The notes under the pieces are model-generated. The model did not search any database. It was not told the DNA's origin and saw only the letters and a list, made by a program, of their open reading frames with translations. A DNA stretch of 13,348 bases from JAWXCM01 sp034408745 (GTDB taxonomy: Bacteria > Acidobacteriota > Terriglobia > Bryobacterales > Bryobacteraceae). The stretch is from assembly GCA_034408745.1 (NCBI GenBank), contig JAWXCM010000334.1, forward strand, positions 1 to 13,348. Direction: 5' to 3'. The position numbers and the translations under genes were made by a program. This document shows positions 1 through 7,075 of the stretch, one piece after another (position 1 is the stretch's first letter; every line of letters starts with the position of its first letter).

Positions 1-291
1 GACCGGGCGATTCTGGATGACGAAGCCGATGGCTTTGTTCGTGTTCACGTCCGCAAGGGTACTGATCAGATCGTCGGTGCTACTGTCGTCGCCGCCCATG
101 CTGGCGACCTGATCGGCGAGCTTGTATTGGCCATGAAGGCGAACGTGGGCCTCAAGACGATCAGCGCGACGATTCACCCCTACCCGACCCAGGCCGAGGC
201 CATCCGCAAGACCGGCGACCTGTACAACCGCAGCCGGCTGACGCCGCTGGTGAAATGGCTCCTGCAACGCTGGCTCGCCTGGCAGCGCTGA
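1..291 (+). CDS. C-terminal end of a MerA/lipoamide dehydrogenase-like FAD disulfide oxidoreductase (5' end outside window)
   Basis: The window opens in frame inside this gene; 96 residues and a TGA stop remain. The segment is the dimerisation domain of the class I pyridine nucleotide-disulfide oxidoreductase family. It carries the interface signature HPYPTQAE (codons 59-66), which aligns with the lipoamide dehydrogenase HAHPTxxE motif but has Tyr in place of the catalytic His, as MerA does. The tail is WLAWQR and lacks the vicinal Cys pair of true mercuric reductases. It is about 73% identical (about 70 of 96 residues, counted by eye) to the C-terminus of the complete paralogue at 11322-12845. 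The next gene starts within about 10 bases of the stop, so the two are probably cotranscribed. The substrate cannot be told from this fragment. Confidence 0.93.
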   Translation, partial: DRAILDDEADGFVRVHVRKGTDQIVGATVVAAHAGDLIGELVLAMKANVGLKTISATIHPYPTQAEAIRKTGDLYNRSRLTPLVKWLLQRWLAWQR

Positions 292-299
292 GCCGCACC

Positions 300-1721
300 A
301 TGCCCATGGCACGCTACGGCAGTCACTTCATGCAACTAGCGCGGGTCCTCGTGATCGGCACGGTATTGGCGGGCACGGCCGGCTGCGCCCACCGGGTCTG
401 GAATACCGAGATCAACGACAATGCCGCCGGCGAGCGCTACGAGTTTCACACCCGCCTGCCAAATAACTCCGAGGAGTTGTTTGTGGTTCTCGCATTTTCG
501 GGGGGTGGCACCCGGGCCGCCTCCTTCAGCTATGGCGTACTCCAGACATTGCGGGCCACGAGCGTGACCGTGAACGGCAGGCCGCGGCAGCTCCTCGATG
601 AGGTTGACGTCATCACCTCCGTGTCCGGCGGCAGCTTCACCGGGGCCTACTACGGGCTGTTTGGGAATCGAACATTCGAGCGCTTCAGGGAGGATTTCCT
701 GTATCGGGACTGGCAGGGAGAACTGCTTGGCCTGGCCGTACGCCCACAGAGCCTCGTCGCGCTGACGTCCAGCCAGTTCAACCGCAGCGATCTCGTCGCT
801 GGATATCTCGACCGCACGCTATTCGAGCACGCAACCTTCGCGGACATGTCCCGCGACGGACTGCCTTTCGTCATCGTCAATGCCAGCGACATCAATAACG
901 CCACAACCTTTTCCTTTATCCAGCAGCAGTTTGACTTCCTCTGCTCCGACCTCGCGCGGTACCCGGTGGCCAACGCCGTCATGGCGTCAGCGGGAGTGCC
1001 TGGTACCTTCGCCAGTATTGCGCTTCGCAACTACGACGACTGCAAGGAACGCCATCAACCCTGGGTGCTGGATGCCCTGGCACACGATGACGCTCTAGAA
1101 CGACGGAGGGCCGTCGCGCAGGCTCTTCAGCGCTACTCGGATCCGGACCGGATGCCAATCGTCCGACTCGTGGATGGCGGCGTCACCGACAACCTGGGGG
1201 TCCGGGGCTCGATGATGAGCCCCGTTGCCCACTACGGGAATGTACCTGACATGGCGGGGGCATTTAGTCCCGAGCGCCTCCGCCGCGTTCGGCACGTGCT
1301 CGTCATTGTCGCCAATGCGCAGGTCTACACGCCGGCGGCCTGGTCGCTGCGCGGCCGGGAACCAGGGATTGTGGACACGGTGGAGGCTTCTTTCGACTCG
1401 GCACTCAGCATTCTCAATACCGAAACCGTGGCTCTCGCCAAGCAGGGCTTCCTGATGTGGGAATCGCGCCTGAATGCCGTCCGCGGGCCGGACGAGGCGA
1501 AGGTCAGTGTGGACTTCGTGGTACTGACCTTCGATCAGATCGCGGACCGGGAAGAACGTGCGCGCTTCAACGCCATGCCGACCACCTTCCGTCTGAAGCC
1601 GGAACAGGTCGACGCCCTGATTGCCGAACCAGCCAGACTCCTGAGTCAGTCGCCCGAGTACGGCTGCTTTCTTCGCCGGCTTGACGGTTTTTATCCCATA
1701 ACTGAGAGAGGCACCCCATGA
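300..1721 (+). CDS. patatin-like phospholipase family lipoprotein
   Basis: Predicted serine acyl hydrolase, probably anchored in the outer membrane and acting on phospholipids or other acyl esters. Numbered from ATG 300 (473 aa), it starts with a lipoprotein signal ending in lipobox LAGTAGC, with lipidated Cys29 followed by Ala, which favours outer-membrane sorting. Patatin motifs follow: the glycine-rich oxyanion loop FSGGGTR (66-72), the nucleophile elbow SVSGGS with Ser109, and the dyad aspartate in VDGG (Asp292). The elbow reads S-x-S-x-G instead of the usual G-x-S-x-G. ATG 300 was chosen over the upstream in-frame ATG 255, which would overlap the preceding gene by 37 bases and put a polar extension before the signal; ATGs at 306 and 330 also remain possible. 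None has a strong ribosome binding site. The stop overlaps the start of the next gene (ATGA). Confidence 0.88.
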   Translation: MPMARYGSHFMQLARVLVIGTVLAGTAGCAHRVWNTEINDNAAGERYEFHTRLPNNSEELFVVLAFSGGGTRAASFSYGVLQTLRATSVTVNGRPRQLLDEVDVITSVSGGSFTGAYYGLFGNRTFERFREDFLYRDWQGELLGLAVRPQSLVALTSSQFNRSDLVAGYLDRTLFEHATFADMSRDGLPFVIVNASDINNATTFSFIQQQFDFLCSDLARYPVANAVMASAGVPGTFASIALRNYDDCKERHQPWVLDALAHDDALERRRAVAQALQRYSDPDRMPIVRLVDGGVTDNLGVRGSMMSPVAHYGNVPDMAGAFSPERLRRVRHVLVIVANAQVYTPAAWSLRGREPGIVDTVEASFDSALSILNTETVALAKQGFLMWESRLNAVRGPDEAKVSVDFVVLTFDQIADREERARFNAMPTTFRLKPEQVDALIAEPARLLSQSPEYGCFLRRLDGFYPITERGTP

Positions 1722-2020
1722 CTACCCGAACCCGACGGACGTTACCAGCAGTTACCACGGAGACCAAGGCCCGCGATGATGCAGCCCCTCGCACTGACGA
1801 GGCCCTCGATACTGAAGCAGTCAGCTCAGGCGAGTCGCGCGACCGTATGATCGCGGAGGCCGCATACTTCCTGGCGGAGAGTCGCGGCTTTGCGCCCGGC
1901 GCTGAATGCGAAGACTGGCTGGGCGCGGAAGCCCAAATTGACAACCTTTTCCGATTAGGCTTTCCTAAGGATCAATCTGGACCGAACCCGGCGAAGTCCC
2001 GGGTGCTCCTGCCGCAATGA
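1718..2020 (+). CDS. DUF2934 domain-containing protein
   Basis: A 100-residue hydrophilic, probably cytoplasmic protein. Residues about 41-75 match the DUF2934 pattern as I recall it: IAEAAYFLAE, then RGF, then a Trp-containing acidic stretch (EDWLGAEAQID). The first 40 residues are rich in Thr, Arg, Asp and Glu and look disordered. The family's function is unknown; members are usually small proteins with this one helical motif. The ATG overlaps the stop of the patatin gene by four bases (ATGA), with GAGAGG a few bases upstream, so translation is likely coupled to it. No clear terminator was seen in the 205 bases after the stop. Confidence 0.8.
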   Translation: MTTRTRRTLPAVTTETKARDDAAPRTDEALDTEAVSSGESRDRMIAEAAYFLAESRGFAPGAECEDWLGAEAQIDNLFRLGFPKDQSGPNPAKSRVLLPQ

Positions 2021-2225
2021 ATACCATCGAACTGCGTAGTGCCACCTTCAGTTAACGTCCTGCCAAGCCACTCCTGCAGGTTGACCAGCTGATTATCATT
2101 AATGGTGAACGTTCCCTGTCAGTCGCTTGGCCCCGGAACATTCCTATGCCAGTTTGCGAAACAGCCTGGAACATCGTGCAGGATATTTACTGAGACGATT
2201 TTCGTAGACGCGAGGAAGCCCTGCC

Positions 2226-3302
2226 ATGAATATTGAAATTATCCTTGGCTCCGATCTCGGGCCGCAGCAGGTCGCCGAGATCGCAGTTGAGGCGGAGAAA
2301 GCCGGTGTGCGCACGCTCTGGCATTCCAATTTTCCGAATGACTGGGATCCGTTCATCGGCCTGGTACCGGCCGCACTGGCAACCCACCGGATCAGGCTCG
2401 GCGTGCTGGCTGTAAGCCCGTACGAGATGCATCCGATACGCATCGCCAATGCCCTGGTCAGCCTGAATGAACTGGCGAACGGGCGCGCAGTCCTCGGTCT
2501 TGGCGGCGGCGGCGCCGTGGCATTGTCAATTGGCAACAGTCCCTCGGGCAGCGCCAGCCTGGATTTCGGCAAAATGCGCATCGTACGTGGTGTGCGCGAG
2601 GCCGCGGAGATCATCTATCGCATTGCCTCAGGCAAGCCCAACCGGGGCTACCAGGGCCAGGTCTTCCGTGTTGCGCGGCCGTTTCACCTGAAGTTTGCGA
2701 AGTCGCCACGGCCGCGAATCTTTACCTGCTCGATGGGCCCGCAGATGCTGCGTATGGGCGGGCGCATCGCCGATGGCGTGCAGGTCGGCGATGTCACCCC
2801 CGGGAGGATCGGCGACGCTATCAGCGACATCCGGCTGGGCCTAGCGAAGCGCGCCTATCCGGCGGAGGATTTTCGCATCGGCAATTTCTGGGCCTGGCAC
2901 ATCAAGAAGGACCGGGCGGCGTCGATGTTCGAGGCGCGCAGCCAGTTATTTGCACGTGCCGAAGTCATTCCGCCGAATATCGGGCTCGATCACTTGGTGC
3001 AGGCCAAGGTTATCGACGCGGCCGAGGCGCAACTGGTCAGGGCCAGGTTCAAGAATTTCCTGATGGCCTACGTCGATGGGTCCGGCAAGGTCAGGGATGT
3101 GCCGGAGGACCTGGTGCAGCGCCTGATTGACGAAGTCAGTTCCTCGGGCACTTTCGATGACATCGACCGCGAAGTGGAGCGCTATCGCGAGTTCGAGCGG
3201 GCCGGACTGACCGACCTGGCGCTGCGCGTCTTCGGCGGCCCGATGAGTGCCGTGAAAACCATTGGCGAACGGATCGTCCCGCACTTTAGCCCGACAACCT
3301 AG
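2226..3302 (+). CDS. LLM class (luciferase-like) flavin- or F420-dependent oxidoreductase
   Basis: A 358-residue TIM-barrel oxidoreductase of the bacterial luciferase-like/F420-dependent methylene-H4MPT reductase superfamily. In order it shows an N-terminal strand MNIEIILGSD, a helix ending EAEKAGVRTLW (22-32), RIRLGVLAVSPYEMHP (55-70) and LNELANGRAVLGLGGGG (80-96). The phosphate-binding segment GPQMLRMGGRIADGVQVG is at 171-188. No signal peptide or membrane segment is seen, so it should be cytoplasmic. The residues visible do not let me choose between reduced FMN and F420 as cofactor, nor name a substrate. The start is well supported by GAGGAA about eight bases upstream. A hydrolase gene follows 104 bases later on the same strand, so the two may be cotranscribed. 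Confidence 0.87.
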   Translation: MNIEIILGSDLGPQQVAEIAVEAEKAGVRTLWHSNFPNDWDPFIGLVPAALATHRIRLGVLAVSPYEMHPIRIANALVSLNELANGRAVLGLGGGGAVALSIGNSPSGSASLDFGKMRIVRGVREAAEIIYRIASGKPNRGYQGQVFRVARPFHLKFAKSPRPRIFTCSMGPQMLRMGGRIADGVQVGDVTPGRIGDAISDIRLGLAKRAYPAEDFRIGNFWAWHIKKDRAASMFEARSQLFARAEVIPPNIGLDHLVQAKVIDAAEAQLVRARFKNFLMAYVDGSGKVRDVPEDLVQRLIDEVSSSGTFDDIDREVERYREFERAGLTDLALRVFGGPMSAVKTIGERIVPHFSPTT

Positions 3303-3406
3303 AAATGGCGTCAGACACCTCCTGATACTTTCTCTCCCGATTTCGCAGCTACTACTATGGCTTGCCCCTTCACGATCACGTGACAAAACCTGCATGGAAT
3401 CAATTT

Positions 3407-4459
3407 ATGCGCAAAGTCTTCCTCGTACTCATGGTACTCATTGCTGGCGTGGCGGCGCTGGGCCTGTACAACGATTACTCCGTGCAGACCCGCGGCAACG
3501 GGCCACTGTACAACCCGGCAGTTCCGGTACTGCGCACCCCGGACGCCCGCTTCGAGGCACTCACCGATTTTCCCTTTGCCCCGCATTACCTGAATATTGA
3601 AGATCCTGATCTCGGCACCTTGCGCGTGCACTACCTGGACGAAGGTCCGGCCGACGGCCACGCGAATGCCGAAGTGATCCTGCTGCTGCACGGGCAGGCC
3701 ACCTGGAGTTATTCATTCAGGAAAATGATTCCGCTGTTCACGGCGGCCGGTTACCGCGTGATTGCACCGGACCTGATCGGCTTCGGTCGCTCCGACAAAC
3801 CCGCGGACTGGGAAGCCCACACGTTCGCAAAACAAGTCGCGTGGCTGGATCAGACCCTGCAGGCGCTGCAGATTCACAACAGTACGGGCTTCCTGTTCGA
3901 CTGGGGCGGCTACTTCGCCCTGCGCCTCGCCGCCGACAAACCGGAGGTTTTTTCCCGCCTTGTGCTCTGCACCACTACCTTGCCACGCGCCAACAGCGCG
4001 TTCGGCGCGCTGTGGGTAGCGGGCTGGCGCCGCTACATCTACACGCCCGAAGCATTTCCGATCAGCGGCATGGTCAATGACATGACCGCCCGCGGCATCA
4101 ACGCTATTACCACCAGAGGACTCGACGCACCCTATCCGAATGAATCCTACAAGGGCGGACCGCGCCGCATGCCCATGATGATCCCCGCCACACCGTTGCA
4201 CCCGGCTGCGGCGCCGAATCGGGCCGCGTGGAAAAAACTTGCGGGGTGGGAAAAGCCCACAATGGTGCTGATTGCGCAATCCATGGCCGAACAGGGCTTC
4301 AAGCCGAAGGAATTTTACGATCAGCTGCCGGGTACCCGTGGCCAGGCGCACCGCACCTACCCGGACACCGGCTTCTTTATCATTGAAGAAATCCCGGAAG
4401 AACTGGCCAAACAAACCATCACGTTTATCAAGGCAACGCCCGCTCCCGCGGGCACCTGA
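3407..4459 (+). CDS. membrane-anchored alpha/beta hydrolase, haloalkane dehalogenase-like, catalytic His replaced by Phe
   Basis: A 350-residue alpha/beta hydrolase closest in motif pattern to DhlA-type haloalkane dehalogenases. Numbered from ATG 3407, residues 2-21 are a hydrophobic segment, so it is probably an inner-membrane-anchored or exported protein. The oxyanion motif HGQATWSY begins at His95, and APDLIGFGRSDKP follows. The nucleophile elbow FDWGG gives Asp165 and the halide-binding-type Trp166. The expected catalytic His, in the family motif DAGHF, is Phe323 here (DTGFF). The region where the catalytic acid is expected (IAQSMAEQGFK) has no Asp. In engineered dehalogenases a His-to-Phe change at this place traps the alkyl-enzyme intermediate, so normal hydrolytic turnover is doubtful. 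ATG 3407 is preferred over an in-frame TTG at 3362 because the anchor starts there and a weak GGA lies eight bases upstream. Confidence 0.85.
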   Translation: MRKVFLVLMVLIAGVAALGLYNDYSVQTRGNGPLYNPAVPVLRTPDARFEALTDFPFAPHYLNIEDPDLGTLRVHYLDEGPADGHANAEVILLLHGQATWSYSFRKMIPLFTAAGYRVIAPDLIGFGRSDKPADWEAHTFAKQVAWLDQTLQALQIHNSTGFLFDWGGYFALRLAADKPEVFSRLVLCTTTLPRANSAFGALWVAGWRRYIYTPEAFPISGMVNDMTARGINAITTRGLDAPYPNESYKGGPRRMPMMIPATPLHPAAAPNRAAWKKLAGWEKPTMVLIAQSMAEQGFKPKEFYDQLPGTRGQAHRTYPDTGFFIIEEIPEELAKQTITFIKATPAPAGT

Positions 4460-4475
4460 ACGCCGTGGAACGTCG

Positions 4476-5318
4476 TTACCAGGGCTGAACCTTGCCCTCG
4501 TAGGTCAGATACGTGCCCGTATTTTTCAGATTGTAGTTCTCGATCACGGTGACCAGGCCCTTGACCGCCTCGTCAGGCGCGATAAGTGGAATCGGAAAGC
4601 CGGCATCCTTGATCGGCTTCATCAGGTTGGTATCCACAGCACCCGGATCCAGCAGGCCAACGACAATGCCACGGCGATAGAGATCCAGGGCGAGCTTGCG
4701 CATCAGCATGTTTACGGCCGACTTGCTCGCGCTGTAGAAATAGCCCCCGCCGGGCCGGGCACCCGCAATCGAGCCCTGGCTGCTGGTCATCGTCATGATC
4801 TTTTTTTGCCGGCTTGCCGCCACATTGTCGAGAAATGCCTCGGCCATCTTGATTGGCCCGAGGGCATTGACCGCCATAACCTGCGTGAACACGGCGTAGT
4901 CGAGGTTACCGAGCTTCTGGGTATCCAGACCACCCAGGACGCCGGCATTGTTCAACAGGACATCGATCGGTACTCCCTTGTACTTCAAGGCGAGTGCATC
5001 GATAGCCGCCAGGTTGGTGACGTCCAGCCTTTCCACGGTGATCCCCGGAAAGCGCGCAGCCAGAGACTTGAGCTCCGCGGAAGAATCCGGATCCCGGCTG
5101 GTTGCGATCACCCGCCACCCCTGGGCTCCATAGTGTGCCGCGAGGGCAAGGCCGATGCCCCGGTTTGCACCGGTGATCAACACGGTCGGCTGGTAGTCGC
5201 CAATGGCAGACACGTCCGCAGCAATTGTCGGACTGGCCCCCAGCGCCAGGAACAACACCAGCAGTGCGCCCGGCCATCTACGGGTCTTGGAGGCGGCGAA
5301 TATGTTCATTGATATCAT
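4476..5318 (-). CDS. exported SDR family oxidoreductase
   Basis: A short-chain dehydrogenase/reductase (280 aa from ATG 5318) with a signal sequence, which is unusual because SDRs bind NAD(P)H. Residues 11-34 form a signal: basic KTRR, a hydrophobic core LLVLFLAL, and an AxA-type end near PTIAA-D. Paired arginines just before the core could be a weak Tat signal. The SDR fold follows: TGANRGIG (49-56) for the dinucleotide, NNAG (123-126), Asn151, catalytic Ser in TSSQGS (about 178-183) and YSASK (Tyr195, Lys199). The active site looks intact. AAGGA lies seven bases before ATG 5318; an in-frame ATG at 5384 would add 22 polar residues and lacks such a site. It is the last gene of the sigma/anti-sigma operon, 67 bases after the anti-sigma stop, and its 3' end faces the hydrolase gene with 16 bases between them. 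Confidence 0.88.
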   Translation of the reverse strand: MISMNIFAASKTRRWPGALLVLFLALGASPTIAADVSAIGDYQPTVLITGANRGIGLALAAHYGAQGWRVIATSRDPDSSAELKSLAARFPGITVERLDVTNLAAIDALALKYKGVPIDVLLNNAGVLGGLDTQKLGNLDYAVFTQVMAVNALGPIKMAEAFLDNVAASRQKKIMTMTSSQGSIAGARPGGGYFYSASKSAVNMLMRKLALDLYRRGIVVGLLDPGAVDTNLMKPIKDAGFPIPLIAPDEAVKGLVTVIENYNLKNTGTYLTYEGKVQPW

Positions 5319-5385
5319 TCTTGTTTCCTTCAGCATGGCCAGAGTGCTTGTCCTGCGGTCGAGGTCCCGAGCCCCAATCCGCACC

Positions 5386-5688
5386 CTAAAGGTGGCGCTT
5401 CGTGTCCGAATCTACACCGATCCCACCCTCAGGCACCCGAGGCAGGCTTTTCGCAATAGACAGCGACGTCATGCGGATCAGCTCCTCCGGCACTGCCTCC
5501 TGGTGATCGTCATCGGTGGCTTCACAGGCCGCACGCACTATCGAGATAGTCGCCCTGTAGCAGGACATATATTGACGACATGCCCCGCACAACTGCGAAT
5601 GCACCCAGCACGCGATCCAACCTCGGATACCGAGGGATCGGCCCACGTAATCCGGCAAACGTGCGTCGAAGTCACGGCAATCTATCAT
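5386..5688 (-). CDS. putative zinc-finger (zf-HC2/ZAS-type) anti-sigma factor
   Basis: A 100-residue protein starting MIDCRDFDARLPDYV, the usual opening of zinc-binding anti-sigma proteins, followed by H-x3-C-x2-C (His30, Cys34, Cys37 in HSQLCGAC). Cys4 can serve as the fourth ligand, and there is an extra Cys27. No transmembrane helix is visible, so it should act in the cytoplasm by holding the sigma factor encoded just upstream. A soluble His/Cys anti-sigma of this kind is compatible with redox or metal sensing as in RsrA or ChrR, but that is inference. ATG 5688 is preferred because GGAG lies eight bases upstream; a GTG at 5715 would add nine residues. The gene begins 32 bases after the sigma-factor stop. 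Confidence 0.78.
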   Translation of the reverse strand: MIDCRDFDARLPDYVGRSLGIRGWIACWVHSQLCGACRQYMSCYRATISIVRAACEATDDDHQEAVPEELIRMTSLSIAKSLPRVPEGGIGVDSDTKRHL

Positions 5689-5720
5689 TCCAGCGACTCC
5701 CTGCGTAAGAACCACATCCG

Positions 5721-6446
5721 TCAGGCCCGGCGACTGGTGACGGCCCGGCCGGCAACAGCCACGTCGGAGCCGGAGGCGGCGCGCACCTCAGGCCCCAGGC
5801 GCTGCATCAGCACCTTCCGGGCACGGTGGAGTCGCACCTTGACGGCGCCGGGCTCACAATCCAGAGCCCGGGCGGTCTCCTCAGTGGAATACCCGTCGAC
5901 ATCGCGAAGCAGGACCACCAGCCGGAACGGCTCCGGGAGGCTATTAACGGCAAGAAGCACCCGACGGCGAAGCTGTTCACCATGCACAACATCCTCCACA
6001 CCGGGCGCGGGCTCCACCAGCTGCGGAAGCCGGCGACCCCGCTCGTCGAATTCCGATGAACGCTGCTCAAGCGACTCTTCTGCGCGTACCCGACGTTTCC
6101 GTAGTGCCACCAGGCACTGGTTTATGGCTATACCACGCACCCAGGCCGCCAGGCCGGATCGCCCTTCGAAGGAATCGCACTTGCCGCACGCGCGAATAAA
6201 TGTCTCCTGAAACGCGTCTGCCGCGTCCGCGTCAATGCCCAGGTAGCGACGCGCAAGGCTGAGTACCCGGGGGCCAAAGCGACGGACCAGCTCCCGGCAG
6301 CTCCGCGGGTCTCCCGCCCGCAGTCCGGCCAGCAAGGCGCCTTCATCGCCGCCCGGGCTCGAGTCTTCCGACCGATCAACCCCGGACAACCTCTTCGCGG
6401 GGGTCTGCCCCGGGGAGCTGTGTAACCTTTCAGTGGCTCGCGACAT
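5721..6446 (-). CDS. ECF-type RNA polymerase sigma-70 factor
   Basis: A 241-residue extracytoplasmic-function sigma factor. Region 2 lies at about 48-120, including DAADAFQETFIRACGK for core binding and the SGLAAWVRGIAINQ segment for -10 recognition. Region 4 lies at about 163-217, with LPEPFRLVVLLRDVDGYS and helix-turn-helix residues TARALDCEPGAVKVRLHRAR. There is no region 1.1 or 3. The first 35 residues and the last 20 or so are low-complexity tails. No SnoaL-like C-terminal extension is present, so it is not of the ECF41 type. It heads a minus-strand operon with an anti-sigma factor and an exported SDR, probably autoregulated as is usual for such pairs. I could not pick out a convincing ECF promoter in the short region upstream. 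The ATG has no strong ribosome binding site. Confidence 0.92.
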   Translation of the reverse strand: MSRATERLHSSPGQTPAKRLSGVDRSEDSSPGGDEGALLAGLRAGDPRSCRELVRRFGPRVLSLARRYLGIDADAADAFQETFIRACGKCDSFEGRSGLAAWVRGIAINQCLVALRKRRVRAEESLEQRSSEFDERGRRLPQLVEPAPGVEDVVHGEQLRRRVLLAVNSLPEPFRLVVLLRDVDGYSTEETARALDCEPGAVKVRLHRARKVLMQRLGPEVRAASGSDVAVAGRAVTSRRA

Positions 6447-6604
6447 CTTAAGTACAGGACACCATCACAGCGTCCGCAATCAGGGAGTTAATCAGATGCA
6501 ACAAGCCAGACCTTTTCCCCGCCGCATCGCGGTGACCACGACGCAGCACCGATCGGATTGCTCCAGAACACCGGCGCCGGCAGCTGTCGGACCCTGCTAC
6601 ACAG

Positions 6605-7075
6605 GTGGTCACGGACTTCAGCCGCGACCTCCCGGCGACCGTCCCGGAGAGCCTCCAGATCGATGCAGCACTGCGCGAAATGATCCAGGTCGGCGTCCGC
6701 GCGCTGCTCGTGGCGCGAGGCGACGACATCGTCGGGCTCATTACAGCCCATGACATTCAGGGAGACCGCGCAGGTCGATTCCTGCAGAACCCCAGCTGCG
6801 ATCACCACCCCTGCCGTCGGCAGGACACTCATGTGGGGGACATCATGACGCCATGGGATCAACTCGATACCCTGGATTGGGGTGACCTGCAGTCGGCCAC
6901 CGTGGGCGACCTGATCGCCATATTTCAGACCAGCGAAGCCACTCATATCATCGTCCTCGAGTGGCTCGCCAACAGCAGTGCGGTCGTCCGCGGACTCGTC
7001 TCCCGGACGCGGCTTGAACGACAACTCAACAACACCTTGCATGCCGCGGCCGGACCGGGCGGGTTCAATTCTTGA
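6605..7075 (+). CDS. two-CBS-domain protein, N-terminus probably frameshifted
   Basis: A soluble regulator-like protein with tandem CBS domains, which bind adenosyl ligands. From GTG 6605 (156 aa), CBS1 covers about 1-53 (VGVRALLVARGDDIVGLITAHDI) and CBS2 about 77-143, starting VGDIMTP and ending RGLVSRTRLERQL. A His/Cys-bearing linker at 61-72 joins them. The listed start is only the first recognised start codon in the open frame and lacks a ribosome binding site. Codons upstream back to 6536 stay open and read family-like (IAPEHRRRQLSDPATQVVTDF across GTG 6605). The best start signal, ATG 6496 with GGGAG eight bases before it, lies in the -1 frame relative to this ORF. A one-base indel between 6536 and about 6600 would join the two. 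The 3' end overlaps the thioredoxin gene tail to tail by 11 bases. Confidence 0.75.
   Translation: MVTDFSRDLPATVPESLQIDAALREMIQVGVRALLVARGDDIVGLITAHDIQGDRAGRFLQNPSCDHHPCRRQDTHVGDIMTPWDQLDTLDWGDLQSATVGDLIAIFQTSEATHIIVLEWLANSSAVVRGLVSRTRLERQLNNTLHAAAGPGGFNS

Noticed and set aside
4272..5312. Long plus-strand open frame of 346 codons
   Set aside because: It starts inside the hydrolase gene and runs antisense through the SDR gene; the product is Arg/His-rich without recognisable domains, while the SDR frame has complete motifs.
5203..6210. Long plus-strand open frame of 335 codons
   Set aside because: Antisense to SDR, anti-sigma and sigma genes, all with clear motifs; its composition is typical of shadow frames in GC-rich DNA.
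5721..6446. ECF41-type sigma factor, suggested by nearby CMD, SDR and LLM genes
   Set aside because: ECF41 proteins carry a C-terminal SnoaL-like extension and usually lack an anti-sigma; this one ends soon after region 4 and is followed by a zinc anti-sigma gene.
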